Part shown: one piece after another, positions 16,725-25,824 of the stretch
Layout of the letters: every line of letters begins with the position of its first letter
How positions within the stretch are numbered: position 1 is the stretch's first letter
Assembly (NCBI GenBank): GCA_022826645.1
Contig: JAJDUM010000053.1
Location: forward strand, 17,052 to 81,051
Source: Candidatus Poribacteria bacterium
GTDB lineage: Bacteria > Poribacteria > WGA-4E > PCPOR2b
Reading direction: 5' to 3'
Length of the DNA: 64,000 nt
The notes under the pieces: generated by a model
Databases searched by the model: none
The model's input: only the letters and a program-made list of their open reading frames with translations
Told to the model about the DNA's origin: nothing
Translations under genes and position numbers: made by a program

Positions 16725-19700
16725 ATGTCAGAAACACCACAACTTTACCTCGGATTAGAATCGGAAAGCGAGGAAGCGGCGACCGGATTCCAAGGGGTAT
16801 TGAACCAACTTCGTGAATCTGCCACCTCCACATACCTCATCGGTAATGAGTTTGAACGACTCATGAAGCAATATCTCTCTATAGACCCCCTCTACAAAGA
16901 GCGGTTTACCGATGTCTACCTGTGGAAAGAGTGGGCGGCACTCCATACAGAATACGACGGGGTCGATATCGGAATTGACCTCGTCGCACGAGAGAGCAGC
17001 GGCGAATACTGTGCCATTCAGTGCAAATGTTTTGCGGAAGACACGCGGGTTTCAAAGCGACAAATAGACTCATTCATAGCCGCTTCAGCAGGCGAGTTGT
17101 TCACAAAGCGAATCCTCGTCCATACGGGCGCTGAATTAGGTCCAAATGTACGCCGAACCATTGAGCCGTTGGGTGCCGACTTTCAAGTTATCGGCTATGG
17201 CCATCTTGCGAGCCGTCCAATTGATTGGCCCGACCTGCGCCAAGAGGCACCGGAGCAACTGGACTATCGGCCAGAGCAGTTCAGTCTGAGACCGCATCAA
17301 CAAGACGCGTTTAATGACGTTATCAACGGCTTCAAAGATTCAGATCGGGGCAAACTGATCATGGCATGCGGCACCGGCAAAACCTTCACCGCCTTGAGAA
17401 TCGCGGAGGAGATTGCGCGTATCGGCGGGCGGGTGCTCTATCTCGTTCCGTCTATCGGTCTGTTTTCACAGGCGATGCGAGAATGGGTAGAGCAGCAGGA
17501 AGTTCCGCACCGCTATATCGGGATTTGCTCCGATACCAGTGCCGGAAAAAAGAGTGAGGATGTGCCCATTCAGGAGTTGGAGATACCAGTCACCACAGAT
17601 CCGCAAAATATTTCTGAAGCACTGAGAACAACAGGCGAGGACGCGATGATGGTGGTCTTTTGCACCTATCATTCGCTTCCCATTGTCGAGGAAGCACAAG
17701 ATAAAGGAGCACCGGCGTTTGACCTCGTACTCTGCGATGAAGCACACAGAACCACTGGTATTGAGGGGGCTGACGATAAAACAAAAACATCCCCATTTGT
17801 GCTGGTGCACAACGCCGACCGCATCCGTGCAAAGAAACGGCTCTATATGACCGCAACCCCACGGCTGTACACCGAAGTCGCGAAAGCAAAAGCCGCCCGC
17901 CATGACATCGAAGTGTTCTCCATGGACGACCCCGCCACCTACGGACCTGAGTTTCACCGCCTCCCCTTCTCCAGAGCCGTCGAGCGAGATCTGCTATCCG
18001 ACTACAAAGTGGTAATCTTGACCATGTACGAGCCGGATGTGGACGCGGGGCTGCAAGGATTTGTCGGGAAGGGCGGAAGCGAGATAAACATCACCGATGC
18101 GACCAAAATCATCGGCTCTTGGCGGGCACTACAAAACCCAGAAGGGAAGTCCAATGGCGACGGGACAATCGAACCTCTGAGACGTGCAATTGCATTTAAC
18201 AATACCATCCGCAACTCAAAACGTCTCACCGAACATTGGAATGCAGTGGTTGACAGTGCCATCGAACAGATGCCGGAAGACCAACGCCCGACTGATTTCA
18301 TAGTTGAAACGCAGCATGTCGATGGACAGCATAACGCCTTCGATCGAAAAACCCGAATCGAATGGCTAAAGGGCAGCGCAAACAATAGCTGCCGTATCCT
18401 CTCAAATGCACGCTGCCTCTCCGAGGGAATCGACGTCCCCGCGCTCGACGCGGTGCTCTTCATGACCCCCAGGAGTTCCCATGTTGACATCGTGCAAGCG
18501 GTGGGCCGCGTCATGCGAAAAACGGAAGGCAAACAGTACGGCTATATCATCCTGCCGGTAGCAATCCCCCCCGGCACAGATCCCGCCGATGCTCTCAACA
18601 ACAATGAACGGTTCGCCGCGGTCTGGAATGTCCTACGCGCCCTGCGTTCCCACGATGACAGACTCAACGCCGAAATCAACAAAATTGACCTCAACAAGAC
18701 CGCTACCGATCAAATAATCTTCGTTGGTGGGGACGGGGATGGGGACGAGGAAGATCTACAACAGCGGATTTCGTTCGGCCTTGCCGAAATTCCACCCCAA
18801 GACATCTACGCCAAAATTGTGGAGAAGTGTGGCGACCGGAAATATTGGGAGAGTTGGGCGAAGGACGTCGCAGATATCTTCCAGCGAGTCGTCGTCCGTA
18901 TTGAGAACCTACTGGACAACCTCGACAACGATGCGCTGCGCGAATGGTTCGACGCTTTCCACGCGGAGTTGCAAAGTTCAATAAATCCATCGGTGACTCG
19001 AAACGACGCGATTGATATGATGGCACAGCACATCTTGACGCGCCCGGTCTTTGAGGCGCTGTTTGAAAATTACGACTTTGCATCCCGCAACCCTGTGTCA
19101 ATCGCGTTAGACAACCTGCGGAGAGATTTTGGGGAGTTCGGGCTTGAGGACGAAACGCGGGATTTGGAGGGGTTCTACGAAAGCGTTCGGATGCGCGCCC
19201 ACGGCATTGATAACAGCGAAGGACGGCAACGGGTCCTGCTGGAGCTATACGAAAAGTTTTTCGCCAATGCCTTGAAAAAGGACGCGGAACGGCTCGGCAT
19301 TGTCTACACGCCGGTTGAGGTAGTAGACTTCATCCTACACAGTGCCGATGAGGTATTACAGCAGGAGTTCGGCAAAAGCCTGAGCGACGAAGGGGTACAC
19401 GTGCTTGATCCATTCACCGGTGCCGGGGTATTCCTCGCCCGCCTGCTTCAATCGGACCTTATCCAAGCATCCGATTTGGAGCGAAAATACCGCCACGAAC
19501 TACACGCGAATGAGATTGTCCTCCTCGCCTACTATATCGCAGCGGTCAATATCGAAGAAGCCTACCGCGGTGAGCACAGAGAAGGGGGAGGCTATGAACC
19601 GTTCAACGGCATCGTATTGACCGATACGTTCAATCTGAATAAAGAGGGAGAAACTACCCTTTTTCCGAAAGAGTGGATGCCGGAAAACAACGCACGCGCC

Positions 19701-21539
19701 GAGCGTCAACAGAACCTACCGATTCAGGTCATCGTTGGCAACCCGCCCTATTCGGCAAAGCAGAAGAGTGCAGCGGATAACAACCCCAACGTGAATTACC
19801 CCGCATTGAAATCGCGCATTGAAGAAACCTATGCTGATCGTTCTACAGTGACAAATAAAACTAGCCTCTACGACACGTACAAGATGGCAATCCGCTGGGC
19901 ATCGGACAGAATTAAAGAACAAGGTATTATTGCCTTTGTTACCAACGGTTCATGGATTGATGGAAATGCTGATTCGGGGGTTCGCGCATGTTTGGCGGAG
20001 GAATTTAGTTCAATCTATGTCTTGAACCTACGAGGAAATCAGCGAACTCAGGGGGAACAATCACGTCGTGAGGGTGGTAAGGTGTTCGGTTCTGGTTCAA
20101 GGGCACCTGTTGCTATCACAATCTTAGTCAAGAACCCGCATGCCTCACACGATGGATGTTACATCCGTTACAAAGACATTGGTGACTATCTCACCCGCGA
20201 AGATAAGTTGGAGATACTCCACAAAGCAGGGGCAATTTCAAGAGTCAGTGATTGGAAGACAATTAGGCCCGATAAACATCACGATTGGATTGGACAACGC
20301 AATGATGCGTTCGCCCAGTTCTACCCACTCGGATCGAAAGAGGCAAGGACCGGCAACGTGAACAATACGATATTTGGATTGTACTCGCAGGGGCTAAAGA
20401 CGGGTAGAGATGCGTACATCTACAACTTCTCACGCAACACCTGCGCCGGAAATGCACGGAAAATGATCAAGGACTATCTCGCCGCCCTTTCCGAAATGCA
20501 AGCGAATTCTCAACTCTTGGCGGATGAGGTAACGCGTTCTCACTCATCAAATCTCAAGTGGGATGGGTCACTCAAAGACAATTTGAAGCGGAAGAAAGAA
20601 ACTCGATTTAATGAGAATTACCTCCGTAAAAATTTGTACCGCCCATTCGTTGCGACGAATTGTTATACTGACTACACCTTCGTACAGGGTAAGTACCAGA
20701 TAGATAGGATTTTCCCAGATAGGGCTAGCGAAAATCGTATTATCTGTGTACCTGGCCTCAGTTCAAAAAAGCCTTTTTCCGCGTTAATGACTAATATAAT
20801 GCCGGATGTCAATCTTAATGAAGCAGGCGCACAATGTTTCCCTCGTTACTGCTATCCGAAGCCAGGGGAGGAGTCAAATACCACGAGCACACTTCAAGGG
20901 ATTGAAGATGAACCGAATCGTATTGACAACATTTCAGACACAGCATTGAACACCTTACGTAAACACTACCGTGACGACACAATCACGAAGGATATGATTT
21001 TCGACTACGTCTATGGAATTCTACACGCGCCAAGCTACCAAGAAGCGTTCGCAAGCGATTTGTCGAAGGAGATACCGCGCATCCCATTTGCACCCGATTT
21101 CCATGCCTTCGCAGAAGCGGGGAAAAACCTCGCAACCCTCCACCTCAATTATGAGACATGCGAACAGTATCCGCTTTCTGTAGTGTTTGCTCATGACGGT
21201 GAGCCGCAACCAGACCATTTTCAATTGACAGAGAAGGCGATGCGTTTCGCTACCCCTGCCAAAACGACGCTCATCATCAACGAGCACCTACTCCTAACCG
21301 GCATCCCAGAGGCAGCGCATCGGTACGTCGTCAACGGCAGAACGCCGCTGGAATGGTTCATTGACCGTTACAAGATCAAGCGCGACAAGGAGAGCGGCAT
21401 CCGCAACGACCCCAACGGCTGGTTTGAAAACCCACAAGATCTAATCGCAGCAATCGAGCGCATCGTCCATGTGAGCGTAGAATCCACTCGGATTATTGAG
21501 GGCTTGCCTACTCAGATAACTGATAATACGCAGGGGTAA
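16725..21539 (+). CDS. Type ISP-like single-chain restriction-modification enzyme (nuclease-helicase-methyltransferase-TRD)
   Basis: 1604 residues from the ATG at 16725 (GTGAGGAAAT just upstream). Domain order matches LlaGI/LlaBIII-type ISP enzymes. An Mrr-like nuclease lies at about 35-160, with Asp85 (GIDLVA) and Gln99-Cys-Lys101 as the D...QxK site. A superfamily 2 helicase follows, with Walker A ACGTGKT (214-220), DEAH at 338-341 and the late motif IVQAVGRVMRK. Next is a helical spacer, then an N6-adenine methyltransferase with DPFTGAG (about 893-899) and NPPY (about 1006-1009). The last 500 residues are the probable target-recognition domain. Such enzymes methylate one strand of an asymmetric site and cleave after head-to-head translocation. 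The first helicase motif is intact, so the enzyme looks functional. FRG and TPR genes follow directly. Confidence 0.88.
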   Translation: MSETPQLYLGLESESEEAATGFQGVLNQLRESATSTYLIGNEFERLMKQYLSIDPLYKERFTDVYLWKEWAALHTEYDGVDIGIDLVARESSGEYCAIQCKCFAEDTRVSKRQIDSFIAASAGELFTKRILVHTGAELGPNVRRTIEPLGADFQVIGYGHLASRPIDWPDLRQEAPEQLDYRPEQFSLRPHQQDAFNDVINGFKDSDRGKLIMACGTGKTFTALRIAEEIARIGGRVLYLVPSIGLFSQAMREWVEQQEVPHRYIGICSDTSAGKKSEDVPIQELEIPVTTDPQNISEALRTTGEDAMMVVFCTYHSLPIVEEAQDKGAPAFDLVLCDEAHRTTGIEGADDKTKTSPFVLVHNADRIRAKKRLYMTATPRLYTEVAKAKAARHDIEVFSMDDPATYGPEFHRLPFSRAVERDLLSDYKVVILTMYEPDVDAGLQGFVGKGGSEINITDATKIIGSWRALQNPEGKSNGDGTIEPLRRAIAFNNTIRNSKRLTEHWNAVVDSAIEQMPEDQRPTDFIVETQHVDGQHNAFDRKTRIEWLKGSANNSCRILSNARCLSEGIDVPALDAVLFMTPRSSHVDIVQAVGRVMRKTEGKQYGYIILPVAIPPGTDPADALNNNERFAAVWNVLRALRSHDDRLNAEINKIDLNKTATDQIIFVGGDGDGDEEDLQQRISFGLAEIPPQDIYAKIVEKCGDRKYWESWAKDVADIFQRVVVRIENLLDNLDNDALREWFDAFHAELQSSINPSVTRNDAIDMMAQHILTRPVFEALFENYDFASRNPVSIALDNLRRDFGEFGLEDETRDLEGFYESVRMRAHGIDNSEGRQRVLLELYEKFFANALKKDAERLGIVYTPVEVVDFILHSADEVLQQEFGKSLSDEGVHVLDPFTGAGVFLARLLQSDLIQASDLERKYRHELHANEIVLLAYYIAAVNIEEAYRGEHREGGGYEPFNGIVLTDTFNLNKEGETTLFPKEWMPENNARAERQQNLPIQVIVGNPPYSAKQKSAADNNPNVNYPALKSRIEETYADRSTVTNKTSLYDTYKMAIRWASDRIKEQGIIAFVTNGSWIDGNADSGVRACLAEEFSSIYVLNLRGNQRTQGEQSRREGGKVFGSGSRAPVAITILVKNPHASHDGCYIRYKDIGDYLTREDKLEILHKAGAISRVSDWKTIRPDKHHDWIGQRNDAFAQFYPLGSKEARTGNVNNTIFGLYSQGLKTGRDAYIYNFSRNTCAGNARKMIKDYLAALSEMQANSQLLADEVTRSHSSNLKWDGSLKDNLKRKKETRFNENYLRKNLYRPFVATNCYTDYTFVQGKYQIDRIFPDRASENRIICVPGLSSKKPFSALMTNIMPDVNLNEAGAQCFPRYCYPKPGEESNTTSTLQGIEDEPNRIDNISDTALNTLRKHYRDDTITKDMIFDYVYGILHAPSYQEAFASDLSKEIPRIPFAPDFHAFAEAGKNLATLHLNYETCEQYPLSVVFAHDGEPQPDHFQLTEKAMRFATPAKTTLIINEHLLLTGIPEAAHRYVVNGRTPLEWFIDRYKIKRDKESGIRNDPNGWFENPQDLIAAIERIVHVSVESTRIIEGLPTQITDNTQG

Positions 21540-21562
21540 GTCTCTTATTGAGGACAGAGAGT

Positions 21563-22411
21563 ATGGCAGAAAAAAAGTTGCGCCGTTTCAAAACCCTGAG
21601 TGGTTTTATGAAATGGGCAGCACAATTTAACAGTAGAGAATATCTGTTTCGGGGAGTTTCAAACGACTCTTACGAAATTGAAGCATCTGCCTGTCGCCGC
21701 TTGCCAGAAGTGGAGAGAAGCAATCCGTATAGTCTCCTCCGAATCAATGAGCGACTGATAGAAGAAGCACGTCTTCTGGGCCACGATCAGAAAAACGGAC
21801 GACCGCTCTCGGATCTAGATCTCCTTGCAGAACTTCAGCACTTTGGCGCAGCCACATGCCTGATAGATTTTACCCGCAACGCATTAATAGCCCTCTGGTT
21901 TGCTTGCCAGCAGAGTTCTACAGAGGAGAAAGCGACAAATGGTAAAGTATTCGCTGTTCCTCGAGCCAACGTGGGACGTTTTGAAACGGTTGATACTAAA
22001 ATGAGAGAGAAAGATATTGACCATTTTTTTCAACCGGATGAGGACGGTACGTATAAGCTATATCAATGGGAACCCAAACTTCAAAATAACCGCATTATCG
22101 CCCAACATTCAGTTTTTCTATTTAGTGGGGACCCAATAAAAGCAGCGGATGAATGCGTCATCATGAAAAGTAGCAAGCCGAAAATTTTGGAATCGCTGGA
22201 GCAACTATCAGATATCACTGAAGCAAGTATGTATCCTGACTTTGATGGCTTTGCTCGCCTACATGCCCACAATAAATCTTACATTGAACCCGATGCTTTA
22301 GACTTGATGCAACGCGGTGTTGAAGTGCACCAAAGAGGGGAAGTAGATAGTGCTATAAACTACTACGATCAAGTTATCTCGTTGCTCGATCCAGAAGGAG
22401 ATTTAGAATGA
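21563..22411 (+). CDS. FRG-domain protein with C-terminal TPR-like helices
   Basis: 282 residues; the ATG at 21563 lies 23 bases after the restriction enzyme stop (a TTG at 21548 is possible). The FRG domain is clear: YLFRGVSND (Phe-Arg-Gly at 29-31) and the conserved LAELQHFGAATCLIDFTRNALIALWFAC (about 88-115). FRG domains have no proven enzyme activity, but they recur in mobile and defence settings. The last 40 residues (LMQRGVEVHQRGEVDSAINYYDQVISL) form one TPR unit, matching the downstream TPR protein. Its stop overlaps the next start (ATGA), so co-translation with that gene is likely. A sensor or effector role beside the restriction enzyme is inference. Confidence 0.82.
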   Translation: MAEKKLRRFKTLSGFMKWAAQFNSREYLFRGVSNDSYEIEASACRRLPEVERSNPYSLLRINERLIEEARLLGHDQKNGRPLSDLDLLAELQHFGAATCLIDFTRNALIALWFACQQSSTEEKATNGKVFAVPRANVGRFETVDTKMREKDIDHFFQPDEDGTYKLYQWEPKLQNNRIIAQHSVFLFSGDPIKAADECVIMKSSKPKILESLEQLSDITEASMYPDFDGFARLHAHNKSYIEPDALDLMQRGVEVHQRGEVDSAINYYDQVISLLDPEGDLE

Positions 22412-23907
22412 ATTCACAAAGCATGGCCTCCTACCCTGAAATCAACTCGTTACAGCCAGATAAGCTCACTCTTGCCAAGGCCTACTACAATCGCGGCATT
22501 GCTTACGCTAGCAAAAGTGATTTTGACCGGGCTATTGATGACTTTACTAAAGCGATACAACTTAAATCTGATGATGCCAATGTTTATCACGAGCGCGGGA
22601 TAGTTCATAGACAAAGAAACGAATATGTCCGTGCCATTGCAGACTTCGGTAAAGCGATAGAGTTGAATCCCGATTATGTCACTGCCTATAACAATCGTGG
22701 AGCAACCTACCACAGCCAAGGCGATTATGCTCGTGCCATCACAGATTACACTAAGGCGATAGAGTTGAATCCTAATTATGCCACCGCCTATAGCAATCGT
22801 GGGGTCGTTCACCACGACCAAGGCGATTTAGATCGCGCTATGGCAGATTATGCTAAGGCAATGGAGTTGAATCCCAGTTATGCCACCGTGCATAATAATC
22901 GTGGGGCTGTTTACCACGACCAAGGCGATTTGAAGCGCGCTATGGCAGATTACACTAAAGCGATAGACCTTAAATCCGATTATCCTGAGGCCTATAACAA
23001 TCGTGGGATGGTTTACCGCGACCAAGGCGATTTGAATCGTGCTATGGCAGATTACACTAAGGCGATAAACCTCAAATCCGATTATGCCACTGCTTATAAC
23101 AATCGTGGGGCTGTTTACCACGACCAAGGTGATTTGAAGCGCGCCATTGCGGATTTTGACAAAGCGATAGAGTTGAATCCCGATTATGCCACTGCTTATA
23201 ACAATCGTAGTAGTGTTTACCGTGACCAAGGTGATTTGAAGCACGCCATTGCGGATTTTGACAAAGCGATAGAGTTGAATCCCAATTATGCCACTGCCTA
23301 TAACAATCGTGGTAGTGTTTACCACAGCCAAGGCAATTTGGATCGCGCTATAGCAGATTATACTAAGGCGATAGAGTTGGATCCCGATTATGCCGAAGCC
23401 TATAATAATCGCGCTAGTGTGTACCACAACCAAGGCAATTTGGATCGCGCTATAGCAGATTATACTAAGGCGATAGAGTTGGATCCCGATTATGCCACTG
23501 CCTATAACAATCGTGGGATGGCTTACCACAACCAAGGCGATTATGAACATGCGATTGTAAATCTTGATAAGGCAATAGAGTTGGATCCCAATTATGCCAC
23601 TGCCTATAACAATCGCGGGGTGGCTCATGGTACAGAGAAAGAATATGCCTGTGCCATTGAAGACTTTGACAAAGCAATAGAGTTGAATCCCAATTATGTT
23701 AATGCCTATCACAATCGCGGCGAGACCTGGTTACAAATGGGAGAATGGGAAAAAGCCAAATCAGATCTGACAACTGCTAAGGAAAAGGGAGTAAATATCG
23801 TCGATGCGTTTCGTAACAACTATGGGAGCATTCATGCCTTTGAAGAGAGATATGGTATTCGGTTTCCGGCAGATATCGTCGAAATGTTGACCCCTAGACG
23901 CTCATAA
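22408..23907 (+). CDS. TPR-repeat protein with 13 near-identical repeats
   Basis: 499 residues, start overlapping the FRG stop by 4 bases. Thirteen 34-residue repeats of consensus YNNRGxVYHDQGDLxRAIADYTKAIELNPDYATA run from about residue 28 to 465. A short distinct tail follows (FRNNYGSIHAFEERYGIRFPADIVEML). There is no signal peptide, so it is cytosolic. Repeats 7-11 are so alike at DNA level that recent expansion is likely. TPR arrays of this kind act as protein-interaction scaffolds. Tight coupling to the FRG and restriction genes argues for a shared complex or shared regulation. Confidence 0.85.
   Translation: MNSQSMASYPEINSLQPDKLTLAKAYYNRGIAYASKSDFDRAIDDFTKAIQLKSDDANVYHERGIVHRQRNEYVRAIADFGKAIELNPDYVTAYNNRGATYHSQGDYARAITDYTKAIELNPNYATAYSNRGVVHHDQGDLDRAMADYAKAMELNPSYATVHNNRGAVYHDQGDLKRAMADYTKAIDLKSDYPEAYNNRGMVYRDQGDLNRAMADYTKAINLKSDYATAYNNRGAVYHDQGDLKRAIADFDKAIELNPDYATAYNNRSSVYRDQGDLKHAIADFDKAIELNPNYATAYNNRGSVYHSQGNLDRAIADYTKAIELDPDYAEAYNNRASVYHNQGNLDRAIADYTKAIELDPDYATAYNNRGMAYHNQGDYEHAIVNLDKAIELDPNYATAYNNRGVAHGTEKEYACAIEDFDKAIELNPNYVNAYHNRGETWLQMGEWEKAKSDLTTAKEKGVNIVDAFRNNYGSIHAFEERYGIRFPADIVEMLTPRRS
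22600..23715 (+). repeat. 102-bp coding tandem repeats within the TPR gene
   Basis: Units of 102 bp (34 codons) repeat about eleven times. For example, the block from 23341 recurs at 23443 with about 55 consecutive identical bases. This is a site for slippage or recombination and a risk for misassembly from short reads. Confidence 0.8.
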
Positions 23908-23914
23908 AGGATTT

Positions 23915-24195
23915 GGCTCATCTAAAAAGAGAGCACGAAGAGAAACTGAATTTTGAAGAAAAAACTCGGTTTCTGTCCCTTTCAGAGAAGCGGAGATTAT
24001 AGGAAACAGCGATCATTACCAAGCATTGCTATATACATTGCGCTCCTCTGGAGCGCGGGAATTGGACGTATCACCCTTCTATAGACATTGCGCTCCTCTG
24101 GAGCGAAAAAACATCTATGCACTCATCGCTCCGCTGTAACTTTGAATCAGGGCAGTTCGGCAGTCTTTAATCCGTGCAATCTGTGCCATCCGTTT
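23915..24195. repeat. Repeat-rich 558-bp gap: B-like element, two GCTCC palindromes and a short-word repeat
   Basis: A B-type left end (GGCTCATCTAAAAAGAGAGC) starts at 23915 and leads into a degenerate form of the AAACCGAG hairpin (23942-23971). The unit ACATTGCGCTCCTCTGGAGCG occurs at 24035-24055 and 24085-24105, with the GCTCC-TCT-GGAGC palindrome. At about 24158-24195 are the words ATCCGTGCAATCTGTG and ATCCGTTTAATCTGTG. No gene is seen between 23908 and 24465. Confidence 0.6.
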
Positions 24196-24465
24196 AATCT
24201 GTGATTCAGACAATACAATGAAAAATCGCTCATATTAAGAAATTGTGCAAAGCCCCCGAGTTTTTCCCAAGTACGGAACGCAGATCTGCGTTCCCTACGA
24301 AACAGAACCGGCACCGAAGGGCTTACTTTAGTTACCCGATTCATCGGGTGTTGAGGGTTCAGTTGACCCGTTCCCCCGCTTGCGGGGGATAAAGGGGGGT
24401 TGTGACTCTGAGCGTTCAACTGCGTCAGTCCTACGGCATCCGATGAGAGAATAGGAGACAAACCG

Positions 24466-25578
24466 ATGTCAGCACCCAACCCCGATGTGTTTATTGGCAT
24501 CCCCAAAGAAGATATTGATACCCCGGCGCTGCTAATCGATGTGGATATTATGGAAGCCAATATCCAGAAGATGGCGGACTATTTCAAGACGGTCAACGCG
24601 GATCTTCGTCCGCACGTCAAGACGCACAAGACCCCAATTATCGCGCATAAACAGATGGAGGCGGGTGCGATCGGTATGACCTGTGCCAAACTCGGCGAGG
24701 CGGAAGCGATGATCCATGCGGGTATCCGCGACGTGCTGATTGCCAATCAGATTGTCGGGAGACAGAAGATTGCGCGTCTGATTAACCTTGCCAAACACTC
24801 GGATATTATGGTTGCTGTTGATGATCCGGATAATGTCGATCAGCTTTCCGCGGCTGCGGAGGCAAAAGGCACCACGTTGCGCGTCCTGATTGAAGTCAAC
24901 TCCGGCATGAACCGCTGCGGGACCGAGCCGGGGCAACCGACACTCGATCTGGCGCATCATATCCTGCAATCAAAGGGACTCAAGTTTGAAGGATTGATGG
25001 GTTATGAGGGGCATACCGTCATCACGCCAACCTTTGCCGAGCGCAAAACTTTAACGAGCGAGTCCGTTGATATGCTGGTCGGGAGCAGACAGTACCTTGA
25101 GCAGAACGGCGTTCCCGTGAAGATTCTGAGCGGCGGCGGCACAGGCACGTATGCGATCACCGGCGCCTACCCGGAGATGACAGAGATCCAAGCGGGGTCT
25201 TACGTCTTTATCGACTCAAGCTATCGGACGGTCGAGGGTATCGGTGAGGAGTTTGGCTGCGCCCTGACTATGTTGACAACGGTGGTAAGTCGTCCGCAGC
25301 CCACACGCGTGATCGTCGATGCAGGGGCAAAGGTGCTGACGAGTGACTCTGGTACACCGCAGCCGGTGGGGATTGAAGGCTTAGAAATGCGAGGGTTATC
25401 GGAGGAACACGGGAACCTGACAGCAGACTCAAACGTTACGCTCAAGCCCGGCGACAAGATCGAGCTCCTACCAACGCACTGCTGCACGACAGTGAATCTG
25501 CACGACCGGTATTATGCGGTTCGTAACGGGATTGTCGAGGATGTTTGGGAGATCGCTGCAAGAGGCAAATCACAGTAA
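24466..25578 (+). CDS. D-threonine aldolase / DSD1-type PLP enzyme
   Basis: 370 residues; GGAGAC precedes the ATG. Fold-type III (alanine racemase-like barrel) with DTPALLIDVD at 18-27 and the PLP-lysine motif RPHVKTHK at 48-55. The C-terminal beta domain carries the metal site PTHCCTTVNLHD (His-x-Cys), as in D-threonine aldolases and eukaryotic-type D-serine dehydratases. Predicted reaction: reversible cleavage of D-beta-hydroxy-amino acids to glycine and an aldehyde, or D-serine dehydration. The two cannot be separated by motif alone. Monocistronic between repeats. Confidence 0.85.
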   Translation: MSAPNPDVFIGIPKEDIDTPALLIDVDIMEANIQKMADYFKTVNADLRPHVKTHKTPIIAHKQMEAGAIGMTCAKLGEAEAMIHAGIRDVLIANQIVGRQKIARLINLAKHSDIMVAVDDPDNVDQLSAAAEAKGTTLRVLIEVNSGMNRCGTEPGQPTLDLAHHILQSKGLKFEGLMGYEGHTVITPTFAERKTLTSESVDMLVGSRQYLEQNGVPVKILSGGGTGTYAITGAYPEMTEIQAGSYVFIDSSYRTVEGIGEEFGCALTMLTTVVSRPQPTRVIVDAGAKVLTSDSGTPQPVGIEGLEMRGLSEEHGNLTADSNVTLKPGDKIELLPTHCCTTVNLHDRYYAVRNGIVEDVWEIAARGKSQ

Positions 25579-25588
25579 CCCAATAAGG

Positions 25589-25749
25589 TAGTGCTCTGTC
25601 ATATAAATCATGATAAGTCTCTCACCGCTCGGCTCCGTTCCGAGAGTCCGAGACTTGGATAGCCGTATCCAAGCCCGAATTGCGGCGGTGTTGTGGATTT
25701 GTCAATCCACAACGAGCGGAGGCATTAACAATTATCTGACAATGTAGTA
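25589..25749. repeat. MITE-like element, family C, copy 1
   Basis: 161 bp. Ends TAGTGCTCTGTCA and TGACAATGTAGTA are imperfect inverted repeats (8 of 13 paired). Internal blocks CTCACCGCTCGGC, CTTGGATA-TATCCAAG and GTGGATTTGTCAATCCAC are shared in order with copy 2 at 37871-38036. It has no ORF. It separates convergent genes. Confidence 0.72.
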
Positions 25750-25824
25750 GTATGGTGCTAATTAGTGAGTCTGCCCTTTCCACATCTGTCCGTTTTTCGA
25801 TTTTCACGTTTCACGCGTCACGTT

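Noticed and set aside
22828..23712. 294-residue open frame antisense to the TPR gene
   Set aside because: It is a shadow of the repetitive TPR coding sequence; its repeated IVIGSGIIGIQLYR pattern simply mirrors the 102-bp units and has no start signals.
22600..23715. Regular repeats that might suggest a CRISPR array
   Set aside because: Period is 102 bp, in frame, with variable 'spacers' encoding TPR helices; it is coding sequence.
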